A stretch of DNA of 64,000 nucleotides from Zychaea mexicana. Lineage: Eukaryota > Mucoromycota > Mucoromycetes > Mucorales > Lichtheimiaceae. Where the stretch lies: positions 310,001-374,000 of the forward strand of contig NW_026516684.1 of assembly GCF_025766255.1 (NCBI RefSeq), in the 5' to 3' direction. The translations under genes and the position numbers were made by a program. Below the pieces are notes generated by a model. The model did no database searches. It was not told the DNA's origin and was given only the letters and a program-made list of their open reading frames with translations. How positions within the stretch are numbered: position 1 is the stretch's first letter; every line of letters starts with the position of its first letter. Shown here one piece after another: positions 1 through 10,093 of this stretch.

Positions 1-238
1 CAATATTTTATACGAGCAGTGACATGAAGGTAACCGAGTAAACGTAGCAAGGTTTCTATCTAAAACAAAGTACTTACGCTTGCTCTTGAGGTAAGAAGCT
101 AATACCATGTGCGGACAGTATGATAATCAAGGAATTGACTAAAGGTGCTAATAAAATACCTTTTGCTCGATATCGTGCATCATTACATTGATAGCATATA
201 GCAAATCAAAAAAACAGCCGAGAAGTTAAAAGATGATG

Positions 239-1717
239 CACCACGGGAAAAAATCCTCGCCATCCTCGCAATCCTCGCGAACTTTTGAACTCAGTGTAGT
301 ACCCCCAATACCTATTTAGTATTTTGGTGTAACCATCAGTGGCCAACGAGCAGACACAATAAAATCATACCAATTACTATAATTATAGGTAAAAAAAGAA
401 ATGTATTTGTTAGGGATATGCATCTACAGTCATGTATCTTAGCAAAGGACACATTTAACGACTACTAGGTGCATATTCTGAGCTTTTACGCTTTCTAGTA
501 GTACGTGGCTGTTGCTGCTGAGTCGACAAGGATGATGAAGGAGGTGGGGCGGGAATGGAGAAAGGAGAGGCGGTCGACGTAGAGGAAATATCAGCAGTGG
601 TAATGGCAATGGTAGGAGCGGTAGTTGTATTAGTGGCAGTAGTAGTGGTGGGGAGGGCGAAAGGGGTGTAAGACGAGGACGATATAGCAACATGACTAAA
701 TAAGCAGACAGTACATTAAAAATAATATAAAAAACATAGCACCAAAACGAAGATAATTACCTCTCTTGAGTCGCTTGATCGTTGCTAATGGGTGCCTCAA
801 GATCGCTACATAAAAAAGAGAAATATTTTTTAGAACAGAAATAGACAAAATTAGAGAAATTCATGAGCTTACAATGAAATTTGCGATCTCGTGGACATCG
901 ATTGGAGTTGCATTGAGCTACGATTTCCTTGAAGTTAGAAAATGAAAGCACTTGGGAAAATTTCTTTAATGTTACTACTAATGATTAGTATTTGTTTCTC
1001 GTAAACAACGGAGAGACGAAGTGAGATATGCTACTATTTGATATAAAAAGCTATCAAAATAAGTCTTTCATAGATATGTTATGATGGTTTTTGATACCTC
1101 TTCTTGGCCGTTGCTTTCTCACGGCGGTCATCATTCCCCAAGTGCATCTGGAAAAAGTAGCGAGTAACCCAGTTGTTCTCGCACTTATCCAGAGGCACTT
1201 GGTACATCCTGGCCATCCGGTCATTGTACTGCGCCATCTTGTGCAGTACCTTGGCCTTAGAAAAAAAGGCCGTCTTCAAGTCTAACGAGAGTTTCTCGCC
1301 CCTCGTTTTCCTCCAATCCTCAATGATACCAGCGGCCTCTTGCGCGGCCTCATTGTAGAGCGTCGTGTAAAAGCCCTCACCGCGAAGACACACGCGCGCA
1401 ACGAAATAGTTTTTTACGTGCTGAGCGGAAAGTGTCCTCTTCTTACCTGCATCACTGAGAGGGGCAGTGATGACGCCTCCCTCTGGAATGCGTGGTGCGC
1501 CTTCCGGTAAATGGAAGGATGCTGCGACTTCCACTTCACTTAAACGTTGTTGCTGCGGCTGTTAATGCGGAGAAGAAGACCGGTTTGATGAGAGTGGTCG
1601 CAGTAGGATTAAATTCCACTCCGCTGCACATATTTGGAAAGTGTGTCGTTACACATGCGCCAATTTTTGCGCGGATTGCAAGGATTGCGAGGATTGCGAG
1701 GATTTTTTCCCGTGGTG
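239..1717. mobile_element. DNA transposon with ~42-bp terminal inverted repeats and 3-bp target duplication
   Basis: Both ends read CACCACGGGAAAAAATCC inward, and the inverted match continues for about 42 bp with two or three mismatches through a run of ATCCTCGC-like units. The right arm of the inverted repeat preserves the empty site (AAAAGATGATGTACTAGAC in reverse complement near 46,720), so the insertion is directly visible: flanks are GATG before and ATG after, giving an ATG duplication at 236-238 and 1718-1720. The 1,479-bp element carries a spliced minus-strand gene, but no DDE transposase was recognised, so it is probably non-autonomous. TIR length and 3-bp duplication would suit PIF/Harbinger or CACTA-like families, but assignment is only a guess. 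Confidence 0.8.
455..1534 (-). CDS. Putative multi-exon cargo gene of the TIR element, function unknown
   Basis: The first exon (1534 to about 1098) encodes about 145 residues beginning MEVAASFHLPEG, rich in charged residues, with a C-terminal segment around CENNWVTRYFF and a KKR-rich end followed by a GTATCA donor. Downstream, exon-like pieces with good signals follow: about 951-871 (donor GTAAGC), about 812-768 (acceptor TTTATGTAG, donor GTAATT), and a last exon about 688-455. The last exon, in one frame, is Thr/Ser/Pro/Gln-rich and ends with a basic cluster TTRKRKSSEYAPSSR before TAA, which resembles a nuclear localisation signal. The exon 1 to exon 2 phase does not resolve cleanly by eye, so the model may be wrong or the gene broken. 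No known domain was recognised. A DNA-binding accessory protein is an inference only. Confidence 0.4.
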
Positions 1718-1863
1718 ATGTACTAGACAAATACTTCGAACAGCTACAAGCACGGATTGTAGCTCAAAAGTGCCCTGAAGGATACAAAAGGAGAACGCTC
1801 TGGGTGCTGTCGCCTGATCCGTTCTTTGCTCTAATCAAAAAGCTCGAGCCCGAGGCGCTGTAA
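1718..1863 (+). pseudogene. Terminal exon-like segment disrupted by the TIR element
   Basis: The segment downstream of the transposon encodes about 48 residues (DVLDKYFEQLQARIV at its start) and ends with LIKKLEPEAL and TAA. The same residues are encoded in the right arm on the minus strand (46,580-46,760), where the reading frame runs upstream without the transposon (…RELKDDVLDKYF). The insertion therefore split a coding-like stretch in this arm. No family was recognised. Confidence 0.4.
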
Positions 1864-2499
1864 TATCTTCGTATATTCCTTTGGATGCCGCATCTCTTGC
1901 TTAAGGTGACGTTAAGATGTCAGAGCTGTCAATCTCGCTTCAAGTCCAAAGGGGTAATTAATAAGCTATGACGCGTTGTAGATATGGCAGAGTGATTTAA
2001 AGCAATATCATATGCAACATGATATCATACTAATTGTATATATGATACTCATTTATTCATTTCCGAAAAAGCAAGGTTACATTAGTATTATCAAATGGCT
2101 CTGGCAGCAAAGCAAAAAAAAGGAAGAAACGTTTTGGTGGCAACGTTCGCTTTTATTAAATGTTGCACTCTGATTTTTCACGTAGCAACAAGCCGCATAA
2201 ATAGGTTGAGAAACCAGTAGCGTGTCGTATCATAGCAATAAAAAGCGTTGCTCTCATAGTGATTGTCGCCATAGTTAGCTGCCGTTGCTCGGTTACTAAA
2301 CAGCAGCATAGAAAGAATCACGCTTTCTTTTTTTAAGACCATGTCACGATGAGAGGTGAAAAGGTGCTGTAGGCACACCTCACGCGAAAATTGTGTCGGC
2401 GCTTCAATCTGCTGCGCACGGCGACTGATAAGAAAGTGTTGCCTGCCCAACCCACTGGTCTTCTTCTTTACCAGCTTCTTTTTACTACATTCTGTCGCA

Positions 2500-4323
2500 A
2501 TGATCACCGTATCTGACGCCCTCTTCGCCAAGCTCGTTCTGCTTTGTATCTTGCTGTGTATCTTTGAGGAAACAGTGGCCGCTATCTACCGATATGCCCT
2601 GTCCCGTCCTGTCATCGCTGTTTCCGTTGCCCTTGTGGCCTTTGTCGTCCGTGCCGAGTGTTGCACTCATGTGCGCACATGGATTCTTGATGCCCCGTTC
2701 AAGTTGTTGTTGTTCCTCTCTTGGCCATTTCCGCCATTAGACTTCCCGCCGCTGCCTCCGCCTCCGCCGCCGTTGTTCACGCAACGTGCCACCACAACTT
2801 CAACTACTGCCACTGAACCTGTGCATGCGATCCGTCGGCCAAGTGTAAAGTATGGTGGACAGCCTCGTTCTTCTAATCCGGTATGTATTTATCATTGCTG
2901 GGATATTGACTGGGAGATTGACTCTGATGTTAATCGTGGTGTTCTGACAACCGAGTACGTGCCCGCGCGACGTGCTGAGCACCTGGGTGCAATGAGGAAT
3001 CCTGAGCCCCACGCGTTGCTCCCGACTGCTGCTGCGGCTTCCGCTCATGTCTCTCAGCCGCACCAATCAATAACAACAGTCGATAATGCAATTACTGTGG
3101 AAGATGAGCACATGGTTACGGTAATGATGGAGCAGTCTGCGGCCCCTCTGCTTTTGCATGGCTCCCGTGTTCCTGAACCTGTCGACGTGGATCAGTCTGT
3201 GACCCCTCTGCTTTTGCATGGCTCCTGTAATTCTGACTCTACTGAAGTGAGGATAGATCAGCCTGTGGCCCCTCTGCTTATGCATGGCTCCCGTGTTCTT
3301 GAACTTGTCGACAACCACGCGATGCCTTCGTTGTCTGTTCCAGATGCGCATACGGCCGCTTCGGCGTGCTCGTCCCTGCCATCTTCTTCCGAGCAAACCG
3401 CTGCTTCGGCATGCGCGTCCCTGCCAGAGCATACGGCTGCTTCGGCATGCGCGTCCCTGCTAGAGCAAACGACCGCTTCGGCGTGTTCGTCCCTGCAAGA
3501 GCACACTACCGCTTCGGCGCGTCAGTCCCTGCTAGAGCACACTACCGCTTCGGCGCGTCAGTCCCTGCCAGAACACACAGACGACACGCTCTCTGATCGA
3601 GATGTGCAGATGGAGGATCCATCGTATGACTTTGTGTCGTATGATGTTGGAGCCTTCAATTTAATGCCTTCTTCGGCTTTGTTGGCGGACGCTTCTGATG
3701 TGCGGCATGAAGGTGATACTTCTGTCGAAAATCCATACTTTTTCGAGCATACGACCGCTTCGGCGTGTTCGTCCCTGCAATATGAGCATACGACCACTTT
3801 TGTGCGTTCGTCCCTGCCATCACGACAAAAACGATCGTGGCATACCGCCTTTGGCGTGTCCCTGCCTGATCATGGTGAGGAATATCGCGTAGTTGAGGAC
3901 TCTCCCGAGGACTCTCCTGCCGATTTGCAGCCGATGGAAGCTGAGGATGAATCCCCAGCTCGGTCTGACCTCCAACGCTACATAGCGATGACCGATGATG
4001 AGCTTTTGGCTCTCATCAACCCCTCCCAATCTGACATCAACACCGACGCCATAACCACCACCGCCACCCCAGAACCCGCCGCCTCTTCTCTCCCGCTCCT
4101 CACGTCAGAGGATCTTGATGCCATCCGTGCTCAAGTTGCCGCCGAGGCCGAGGAAGATGACAGTGGTTCCGTCTCTTCTCTCCCTTCTCTCCGTTCGGAA
4201 GATCTTGCTGCTCTCCGTGCTCAGCTCGACGATTTGATCGGTAAGTTCTTTACTTGGTGATGACACGAAATAAAGGGTTGTTTTCTAATGATTTTTTTTC
4301 TGTTTCCTTTAGTTGACCAGTAG
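2500..4323 (+). CDS. Putative membrane-anchored repeat protein of the inverted-repeat arm (left copy)
   Basis: The long open frame starts best at ATG 2500 (MITVSDALF); the frame upstream has only a GTG. The first ~90 residues contain two or three hydrophobic segments (around LVLLCILLCIF, VIAVSVALVAFVV, FKLLLFLSWPF), then a proline run, a Ser/Thr-rich linker, three degenerate copies of a ~22-residue unit with PLLLHGS, about nine copies of a ~12-residue unit EHTTASACSSLQ, and two C-terminal units with SLPLLTSEDLDAIRAQ. Unspliced, it ends at 4260. A donor at 4241 (GTAAGT) and acceptor at 4312 would instead give a C-terminus of VDQ and stop at 4321-4323. The paralog at 43,166-45,001 differs by in-frame indels. 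Function unknown; tandem repeats after N-terminal membrane segments could suit a surface or wall protein, which is inference. Confidence 0.6.
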
Positions 4324-4339
4324 GTGTTGTCCTGCGCGC

Positions 4340-5205
4340 TGCTGTGTGCAGCTTGGTGCGATGTGGGTGTGGCAGGTTCTTTTTTTTTTTCGTTCCGGTG
4401 CTTCGTGGTTCTGTCGGGTTTCTTTCTCCTCCTCCTCCTGATCCTCCTCTTCTTCCGTTCTGGTGTTCCTGTTGTGCGTTGCTGCTGTCGCGTTTTGTGC
4501 GTGCTTTTCTTCTTTTTGGCGTTTTCGATGCGTCAACTGACGCGATGGTGTGGAAAGCATTTGGGGTATGTATCTTTAGTGCGGCAATCAACAACCAAAC
4601 CTAATATTAACATCTAATCATATTACTTTTTTCCCTGTATCTAGGCTGTTTTTTCTTTCTCTTTGGCGCTTCGTGGTTCTGTCGGTGTTCTTTTCCTCCT
4701 CCTCCTCCTCCTCCTCCTGGTCTTCCTCTTCTTCCGTCCTGGTGTTCCTGTTGTGCGTTGCTGCTGTCGCGTTCTGTGCGTGCTTTTCTTTTTGGCGTTT
4801 TCGATGCGTCAACTGACGCGATGGTGTGGAAAGCGTTCAGGGTATGTATCTTTAGTGCGGCAATTAACAACCAAACCTAATATCAAAATCTAATCATATT
4901 ACACCTTTCTCCGTATCTAGGCTGTATTTTCTTTCGTTTCGGTGCTTCGTGGTTGTGTCGGTTTTCTTCTCCTCCTCCTCCTGATCCTCCTCTTCTTCCG
5001 TTCTGGTGTTCCTGTTGTGCGTTGATGCTGTCGCGTTTTGTGTGTGCTTTTCTTCTTTTTGGCGTTTTCGATGCGTCAACTGACGCGATGGTGTGGAAAG
5101 CTTCAGGGTATGTATCTTTAGTGCGGCAATCAACAACCAAACTATCTATCAAAATCTAATCATTTTCCTTTTTATCTCCCGTATTTAGGCTGTTTTTTTT
5201 CGTGC
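4340..5205 (+). repeat. Three tandem ~270-bp units with internal splice signals
   Basis: Three units each hold a pyrimidine-rich segment (TCCTCC repeats), a conserved GCGTTTTCGATGCGTCAACT block, a donor-like GTATGTATCTTTAGTGCGGC (near 4565, 4841 and 5107), and about 75 nt further on an acceptor-like TATCTAG or TATTTAG before GCTGT (near 4644, 4919 and 5189). The arrangement looks like tandemly duplicated exon plus intron following the stop of the upstream ORF. The block is equally present, in three units, in the other arm. In one frame it reads as Leu/Val/Phe-rich hydrophobic peptide, in the reverse as Glu/Lys/Arg-rich; neither is convincing as protein. Spliced 3' UTR or non-coding RNA is possible. 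Confidence 0.6.
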
Positions 5206-5452
5206 TTGTTTGTGGCTGGCCGTCTCGTCTCTGGCCGGCTTTGGAGATTAGTTCGGGAAGGACATGAAGGTAAATATAAATGGATGTAATATCATTAGCT
5301 CGAATCTCGCATGCGTGCCTCTTATTAATCAAATATAAAAAGATAGGTCATGGGCTGCTGCGCCCTTTGTGTGCGTGCTGCCGCCTGCTGCACTGTGTGT
5401 GTGGCGACCGTCTGGCGGGGCGGTTTTAGAAGGCACCCCAGTGGATGGCCCA

Positions 5453-5701
5453 CTAGCAGAGGTAAATGACCGCGGCATTGGTATATGACACTGGGCTACA
5501 GCCACCGGGGGTGGAAAGGGTATGAGGGGCACATGGGGATAGCGAGGATGGCACAGCTAGTGTAGTGGGGAGGGGAACAACGCTCTGGTCTAGATAGGCA
5601 GCAGAAACATCATCGAAGCACATCCACAGCGGTTCTTGACAACAAATGGCAATCAAGGCTTGCAAGCTTTCGTGATTATTACGGTATGTACCATTTGACA
5701 A
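5453..5701 (-). other. Short ORF conserved between the arms, doubtful gene
   Basis: An 82-codon open frame starts MSNGTYRNNHESLQ and is encoded without any residue change at 41,679-41,927 in the other arm. Identity alone does not prove coding because most of the arm is nearly identical. No domain was recognised. A further short overlapping frame at 5329-5532 is also shared. Residual exon or chance ORF are both possible. Confidence 0.2.
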
Positions 5702-6184
5702 ATTCTTGTGGCATATTATTTATTAAGGAAACTCTTGCATCTAAGAAAAGATTTCACTAACTAAATCTTTCTATTGCCTTTCCTCTTCTTCGTATCGTAT
5801 CTGCACCTTTTTCTAAAGGGCGGATGTGATATGGAGAAGACGGATAGGAGCTAGTTTCGCTGGTTTTATCCCTCTTCCTCAAGGATTGTCAATTAGTCTG
5901 TTCCAGCTGATGTGCGATGATGTTCCTGCGTAAGCCCTTGTGACTAGAGCACCGTTCCCTCAATCCCTGCTACCGAATGCTCTGCCTAGTTATCCTCGTC
6001 CTTCTTACCCTGGAAACCCCCACCGGCACCAGTAGTTCGGTGTCATTGCCATCTAAGTCCAACCCCGTCCTTGCACTTTTGCTTTTTGGATACCTGAAGC
6101 TGGGGTTGTCCTTCTTTTGGCGGGTGGTGTCAGTGATGGTTACTGCCAGCCATTGGCGGCTTGGAAAAATTTTCCTGTGGCAAG

Positions 6185-6345
6185 GGAACTTTTTCCGCAC
6201 GGGAAAGTGGAGAATCCCGTCTTCAGCTTGATCCTGGTTTCTTGGAGGCGAAACCTGGGTTTTCAAGGGAATCTTTTCCACTTGGAGGAGTGGAGAATCC
6301 CGTCTTTGGCTTGATCCTGGTTTCTTGGAGGCAAAATCCGGTGCT
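6185..6345 (+). repeat. ~75-bp tandem repeat, two copies plus partial
   Basis: The unit GTGGAGAATCCCGTCTT followed by a GCTTGATCCTGGTTTCTTGG core occurs near 6206 and 6290, with a third partial start nearby. The matching stretch in the other arm (about 40,990-41,190, opposite orientation) has three full copies plus an edge copy, so copy number changed after the arms separated. Confidence 0.6.
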
Positions 6346-6399
6346 CTTGAGAATTTGCGCCTGATATCCAAACGGTCCGAACCTATCTCTCTCGAGTGA

Positions 6400-9300
6400 C
6401 TCTCAAAGAAGCCAAGGGCGTATTTATCGTGTTGATCTTCGTGTGAATCGCTGCCGCTGCTGCTGCCATTTTAAACCGGGCGAAACAACATTGTGACATC
6501 CCGACAAAAAGGTACCATGCTACGACAATCCACAAGAATGTAGCACTATCCCAAGTTTTTGGCATACCGTCGGCTATACTCAGGACGTGAATTTCTTCGG
6601 ACAAACAAGGCAATTTCAACAAGCGGCGTCGATCCAGCATCCGCTTTGGTCCCTACCTATTTATCCAAGTCGAGCCGACCTTTTGAATCTTGAACCAAAC
6701 TGGCATGATCAACGATGCTTTGAGCAAAAGACAGCGACGCCTACCAAGCACAAGACTTCTTGCGGGGGCTATCGATACATCAATCCCACGATCACGATTG
6801 GCAATAGTGCGACAACTATCACGCTGATTGCCATATATCTCACAAGTCAGACAACCAAGTTCAACCTCAGGCGGAAAATGGTAGTCAAGGAGAAGCTGGA
6901 TAACAAATCTGTATGAAGATCGGACAAGTCTTGAACCAACGTGGACGACCATGTTTCAGTCTCTTTCTATCACTCAAGTCAACGGACATGGTCAATTTCA
7001 CTATCCATCTTCAAGCGCGACAGCAGAAGGACTCGGCCATGGAGGAGGCACATAGGGTTTGGCGGCCCTTATGTGAGGCTGCAGTTACCAGGAGCAAGCA
7101 AGCGAGCAACTTTGGATGCCACAAACAATGGATTGACCCAAAGTGTACCAAGTTGGTCAACAATAAGCGACGGAGCACCCCCTTTCAACATTGGATACAG
7201 CAAGAACCCATCTGATTGACTACACCGTGTTAGGGCCCATCCACAAGCAACAAACGATGAAGAAACAAGAAAGTTGAGCAGCACACACGGTATGACCATT
7301 TTGGTGAGCCACCATCATCAATCAACACCGCAACAAAAATGCATGAAAAAGTCTATCTACGTGGCTATCTACCACCTACAACTCGATGGCGGCGGCAACA
7401 AATGGCAGTAACTACCAAGCGCTGGAGCAGCAGCACGCACAGCCATACAAGCGATTAGCCCGATTCCGAAAATACTACCTGTCAACACACGGAAAAATTT
7501 GAACACATGCCTTTTGGTCTTCTAGTGGTTGGTGGCAACAAATGACAAGCCTACAGATATAGCGTTGGACACGCAGCACACACAACAAGTCAGGAGGTGG
7601 ATCACTCGTATCAAACCAACTTATTTTGTGCTGGGACGATCCACAAACTCAACAGTCATTGGGTTTTTGGCGGCAACCATCGACGACAAGCACCAACATT
7701 GCTAAGCAAGCAGCACATCCAAAAATTGCGGTCATCATCGAATGCAGCAACACGGACAATTGGTTCATCTATCCTTGATAACTAAGACAAGCGGCACACG
7801 CAATGGTCACGGTTGTCAGCAGTTCCCAAGCCAAGCAGCAGCAGCAGCAGCGCCGAGGTTATCGCTATCAAGACTCACAAAAACTATACAATGTCAACAC
7901 GGTGACAAGAAGCTGTCATGCTCTTATCAATGATCGAGGCACATGCGTGCTCAAGAGCTACTGCTCGATCATGCACAGCTGTCGAACTGGATGTTATCAA
8001 ACGAATCAGTCTGGATCCCAAACCGACAAGACTAATGGCCGCCGTGTGCGTCGGACGTCCGAAACCGCTATAATACGCGGTCAAAAATGTTTGCACCTAT
8101 CTTGAATTCTGCAGATAATGTGGTAGGTTAAGATTGAGGAAGCGCTGTTACTATGTGACGAGTATACTAACTAAAACACTCTTTAACAAAAATAGTCAGA
8201 ACCTTTCGAAAGTATCATCCATTTGGTGTTTCTGTCACAAGAATCTACAATCCATATTTTCCCAATTTCTATTTCTTTCGTTCGCTGTTTTATCACACAT
8301 GTTCTATTTTTCAGCTCCAAGTCATCCCCTCATTGAGTGGTAAGTGTAACAAATGATTGGAAATACTAATAGTGTATGTTTTTAGTAGTTTAGAAAAAAA
8401 TACCCGTTTGTAAATCAACACAACACCTCGACGGCACACGCGGGATGCATCGGCACGAAAGCTTCTTTTCATTTTTCTATACTCTCACGACGAATCTATC
8501 TCCTGACGGACACACTGTCAAGACCTTACAAGATCATTCAAGATATCCAAACTAAATTACAACCTGCTGTCGGCTTTAGCTATCAAAGCTAACAGCGCAG
8601 AAGAGCTCACCAAAAAGAAATATATGCCAGGTAATGATAAGAAGAGCATGCTTTGCTACAGTGCATGCATCAGGCCTTTATCGAATCAAAAATGTCTAAC
8701 GTTGTTTATCTATACCTACACATAGAGTCGTTGGTTTCTGTTGCCACAGAGGCGCAAAGAACCGTAAAGTCATAAAAACGAGCTCGCAATAAGCAAAACA
8801 AAATGGGTCATCCGTCAGGCATGTAAAAATAGAGCTTTACATACGAGTGACACAAACACTAATATGATGTTTACTTTTTCACGCTGACAGGAGCTCTACG
8901 CGAAGATATATTACCTTCACATTCACACTCAAAAAGACAAAACGAAGCAAACTGGTCATTGGTATCTGCTTGCATCGGCGACGACGAAGGTTATCAAGCT
9001 ATCAATGAATCATTCACAGTGCGACTTCCGTACACAAAATCAACTACCATCCAACATGCTTACGACTGTCATCCTTTGATACAACCGTGTGTGCCGTCCG
9101 TTACCATACCACTTCCTCATTTATATAAAGAAAAAAAAATACAAAAAAAGAGAAAAGAAAAAAAAGAAGAAGAGAATCATATAATGATAACAAAAAAAGA
9201 GAAAAGAACAGTAAAAAAAGAAGAGAAAAAAGAAGTTAAAATTATACTAATCCATTCTGTTTGTAGCACAAATCACCGATGAGGGCAATGACATTGGACT

Positions 9301-9515
9301 TTTTTCATATTACATATTACGTATCACAGTGTAAAGTCGATTACATAGCATATACATCCCCATTTTCCTCAGAAATATAATAAATATTTGGTACATGTAT
9401 ATACTCGATGCTTTTTAGTCAATGAAAAGAAAGGGTGGCTAAATGGATATACTATGTTGCAAGTCGAAAGTGGTAATCGCGGGAGGACATATGGGTATGC
9501 TGCTCGTTGCGAAGA
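6400..9515. other. Gene-poor part of the left arm
   Basis: No confident gene is seen. Between about 6,900 and 7,500 short frames correspond to a 186-codon frame still open in the right arm (39,802-40,362), but here it is interrupted by a TGA near 7217. Between 8,130 and 9,120 nothing was recognised. From 9,127 to 9,240 there is an A-rich tract with AAAGAAAAG-like runs, present as a T-rich tract at 38,075-38,190 in the other arm. The inner limit of the homology lies near 9,510. Confidence 0.5.
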
Positions 9516-9751
9516 TCAAAGTTACTAAAGGTCGGGCTGTGTTAAAGCCAATGCTTGCTTTAGTCTAGGTAGCATGAAATACTTCGGCGTTTGTAACGAC
9601 GCAATCCTTTATTGTTCGTTTTAACACGGTCGTAATCTTCTCGTTATCTTTATATCTCAAGTCATTTCACGCTAAAGTACAAACTCACTCAAAAAAAACA
9701 CGACCTCGAGGCCAGAAAAATTTTCCAAATCACAAAGCGGGCAGACCAAAA

Positions 9752-10093
9752 ATGAAAGAAAACGCGGATCCTCGTCAGTCTCTACTGTCCTTCGGCAGAC
9801 AAGGAGAACAGCATAGTGATACTTCATATAGCAGCACTGCGCCAGTCTCTCGCAATGTCACAGATAAGGAAACAGAAAGCTCTCTATTTCTAGCCGTGTT
9901 TGATACAGATAGCCATGAAGCCCAAGTTGCTTCAAGGGGGTACACCAGTACGGTGACGAGTGGTTATATCCATCCAGCACTTTCTTTGACAGAAATGGCT
10001 TTAGCATCTGCGCCTACTGAAGATATGGACGAATTTGTGGATGAGATGGAAGACTCTAAAGGCAGTAGTGATGACGAAGGCAACGAAGATTAA
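9752..10093 (+). CDS. Hypothetical protein with acidic C-terminus
   Basis: An uninterrupted 113-codon frame starts at ATG 9752 in an A-rich leader and ends with an Asp/Glu/Ser-rich tail (MDEFVDEMEDSKGSSDDEG). It begins just inside the inner end of the left repeat arm. No domain, signal peptide or membrane segment was seen. A spliced continuation is possible because downstream sequence up to about 10,120 keeps encoding Asp/Ser-rich residues after a frame change. It could equally be a gene remnant. Confidence 0.35.
   Translation: MKENADPRQSLLSFGRQGEQHSDTSYSSTAPVSRNVTDKETESSLFLAVFDTDSHEAQVASRGYTSTVTSGYIHPALSLTEMALASAPTEDMDEFVDEMEDSKGSSDDEGNED

Larger units (their letters stand above)
139..9515. 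repeat. Left arm of a ~9-kb inverted repeat
   Basis: This arm is nearly identical, in reverse complement, to about 37,790-46,830. Matching landmarks are the outer edge (ATACCTTTTGCTCGATATCG near 157, also seen reversed near 46,795), the long ORF at 2500, the triplicated block at 4340-5200, the A-rich tract near 9130 and the inner edge (ATATGGGTATGCTGCTC near 9490). Differences are mostly single bases, small in-frame indels, tandem-repeat copy number and one transposon insertion in each arm. No terminal inverted or direct repeats were seen at the arm ends, and no reverse transcriptase or transposase was recognised in the arm itself. Whether the arms are copies of an unknown large element or a segmental duplication cannot be decided here. 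Boundaries are approximate. Confidence 0.85.

Noticed and set aside
2356..2499. Longer start of the repeat-arm ORF
   Set aside because: Only a GTG is present at the upstream end; the first ATG in frame is 2500. The same holds in the other arm.
4309..5159. Glu/Lys/Arg-rich or Leu/Val-rich proteins in the triplicated block
   Set aside because: They come from low-complexity TCC/GGA runs, are open on both strands at once, and are interrupted by splice-like signals.
9127..9240. Poly-A tail of a retroelement
   Set aside because: The A-rich tract is internal to the repeat arm, with homologous unique-looking sequence continuing about 270 bp beyond it, and contains many G and T bases.
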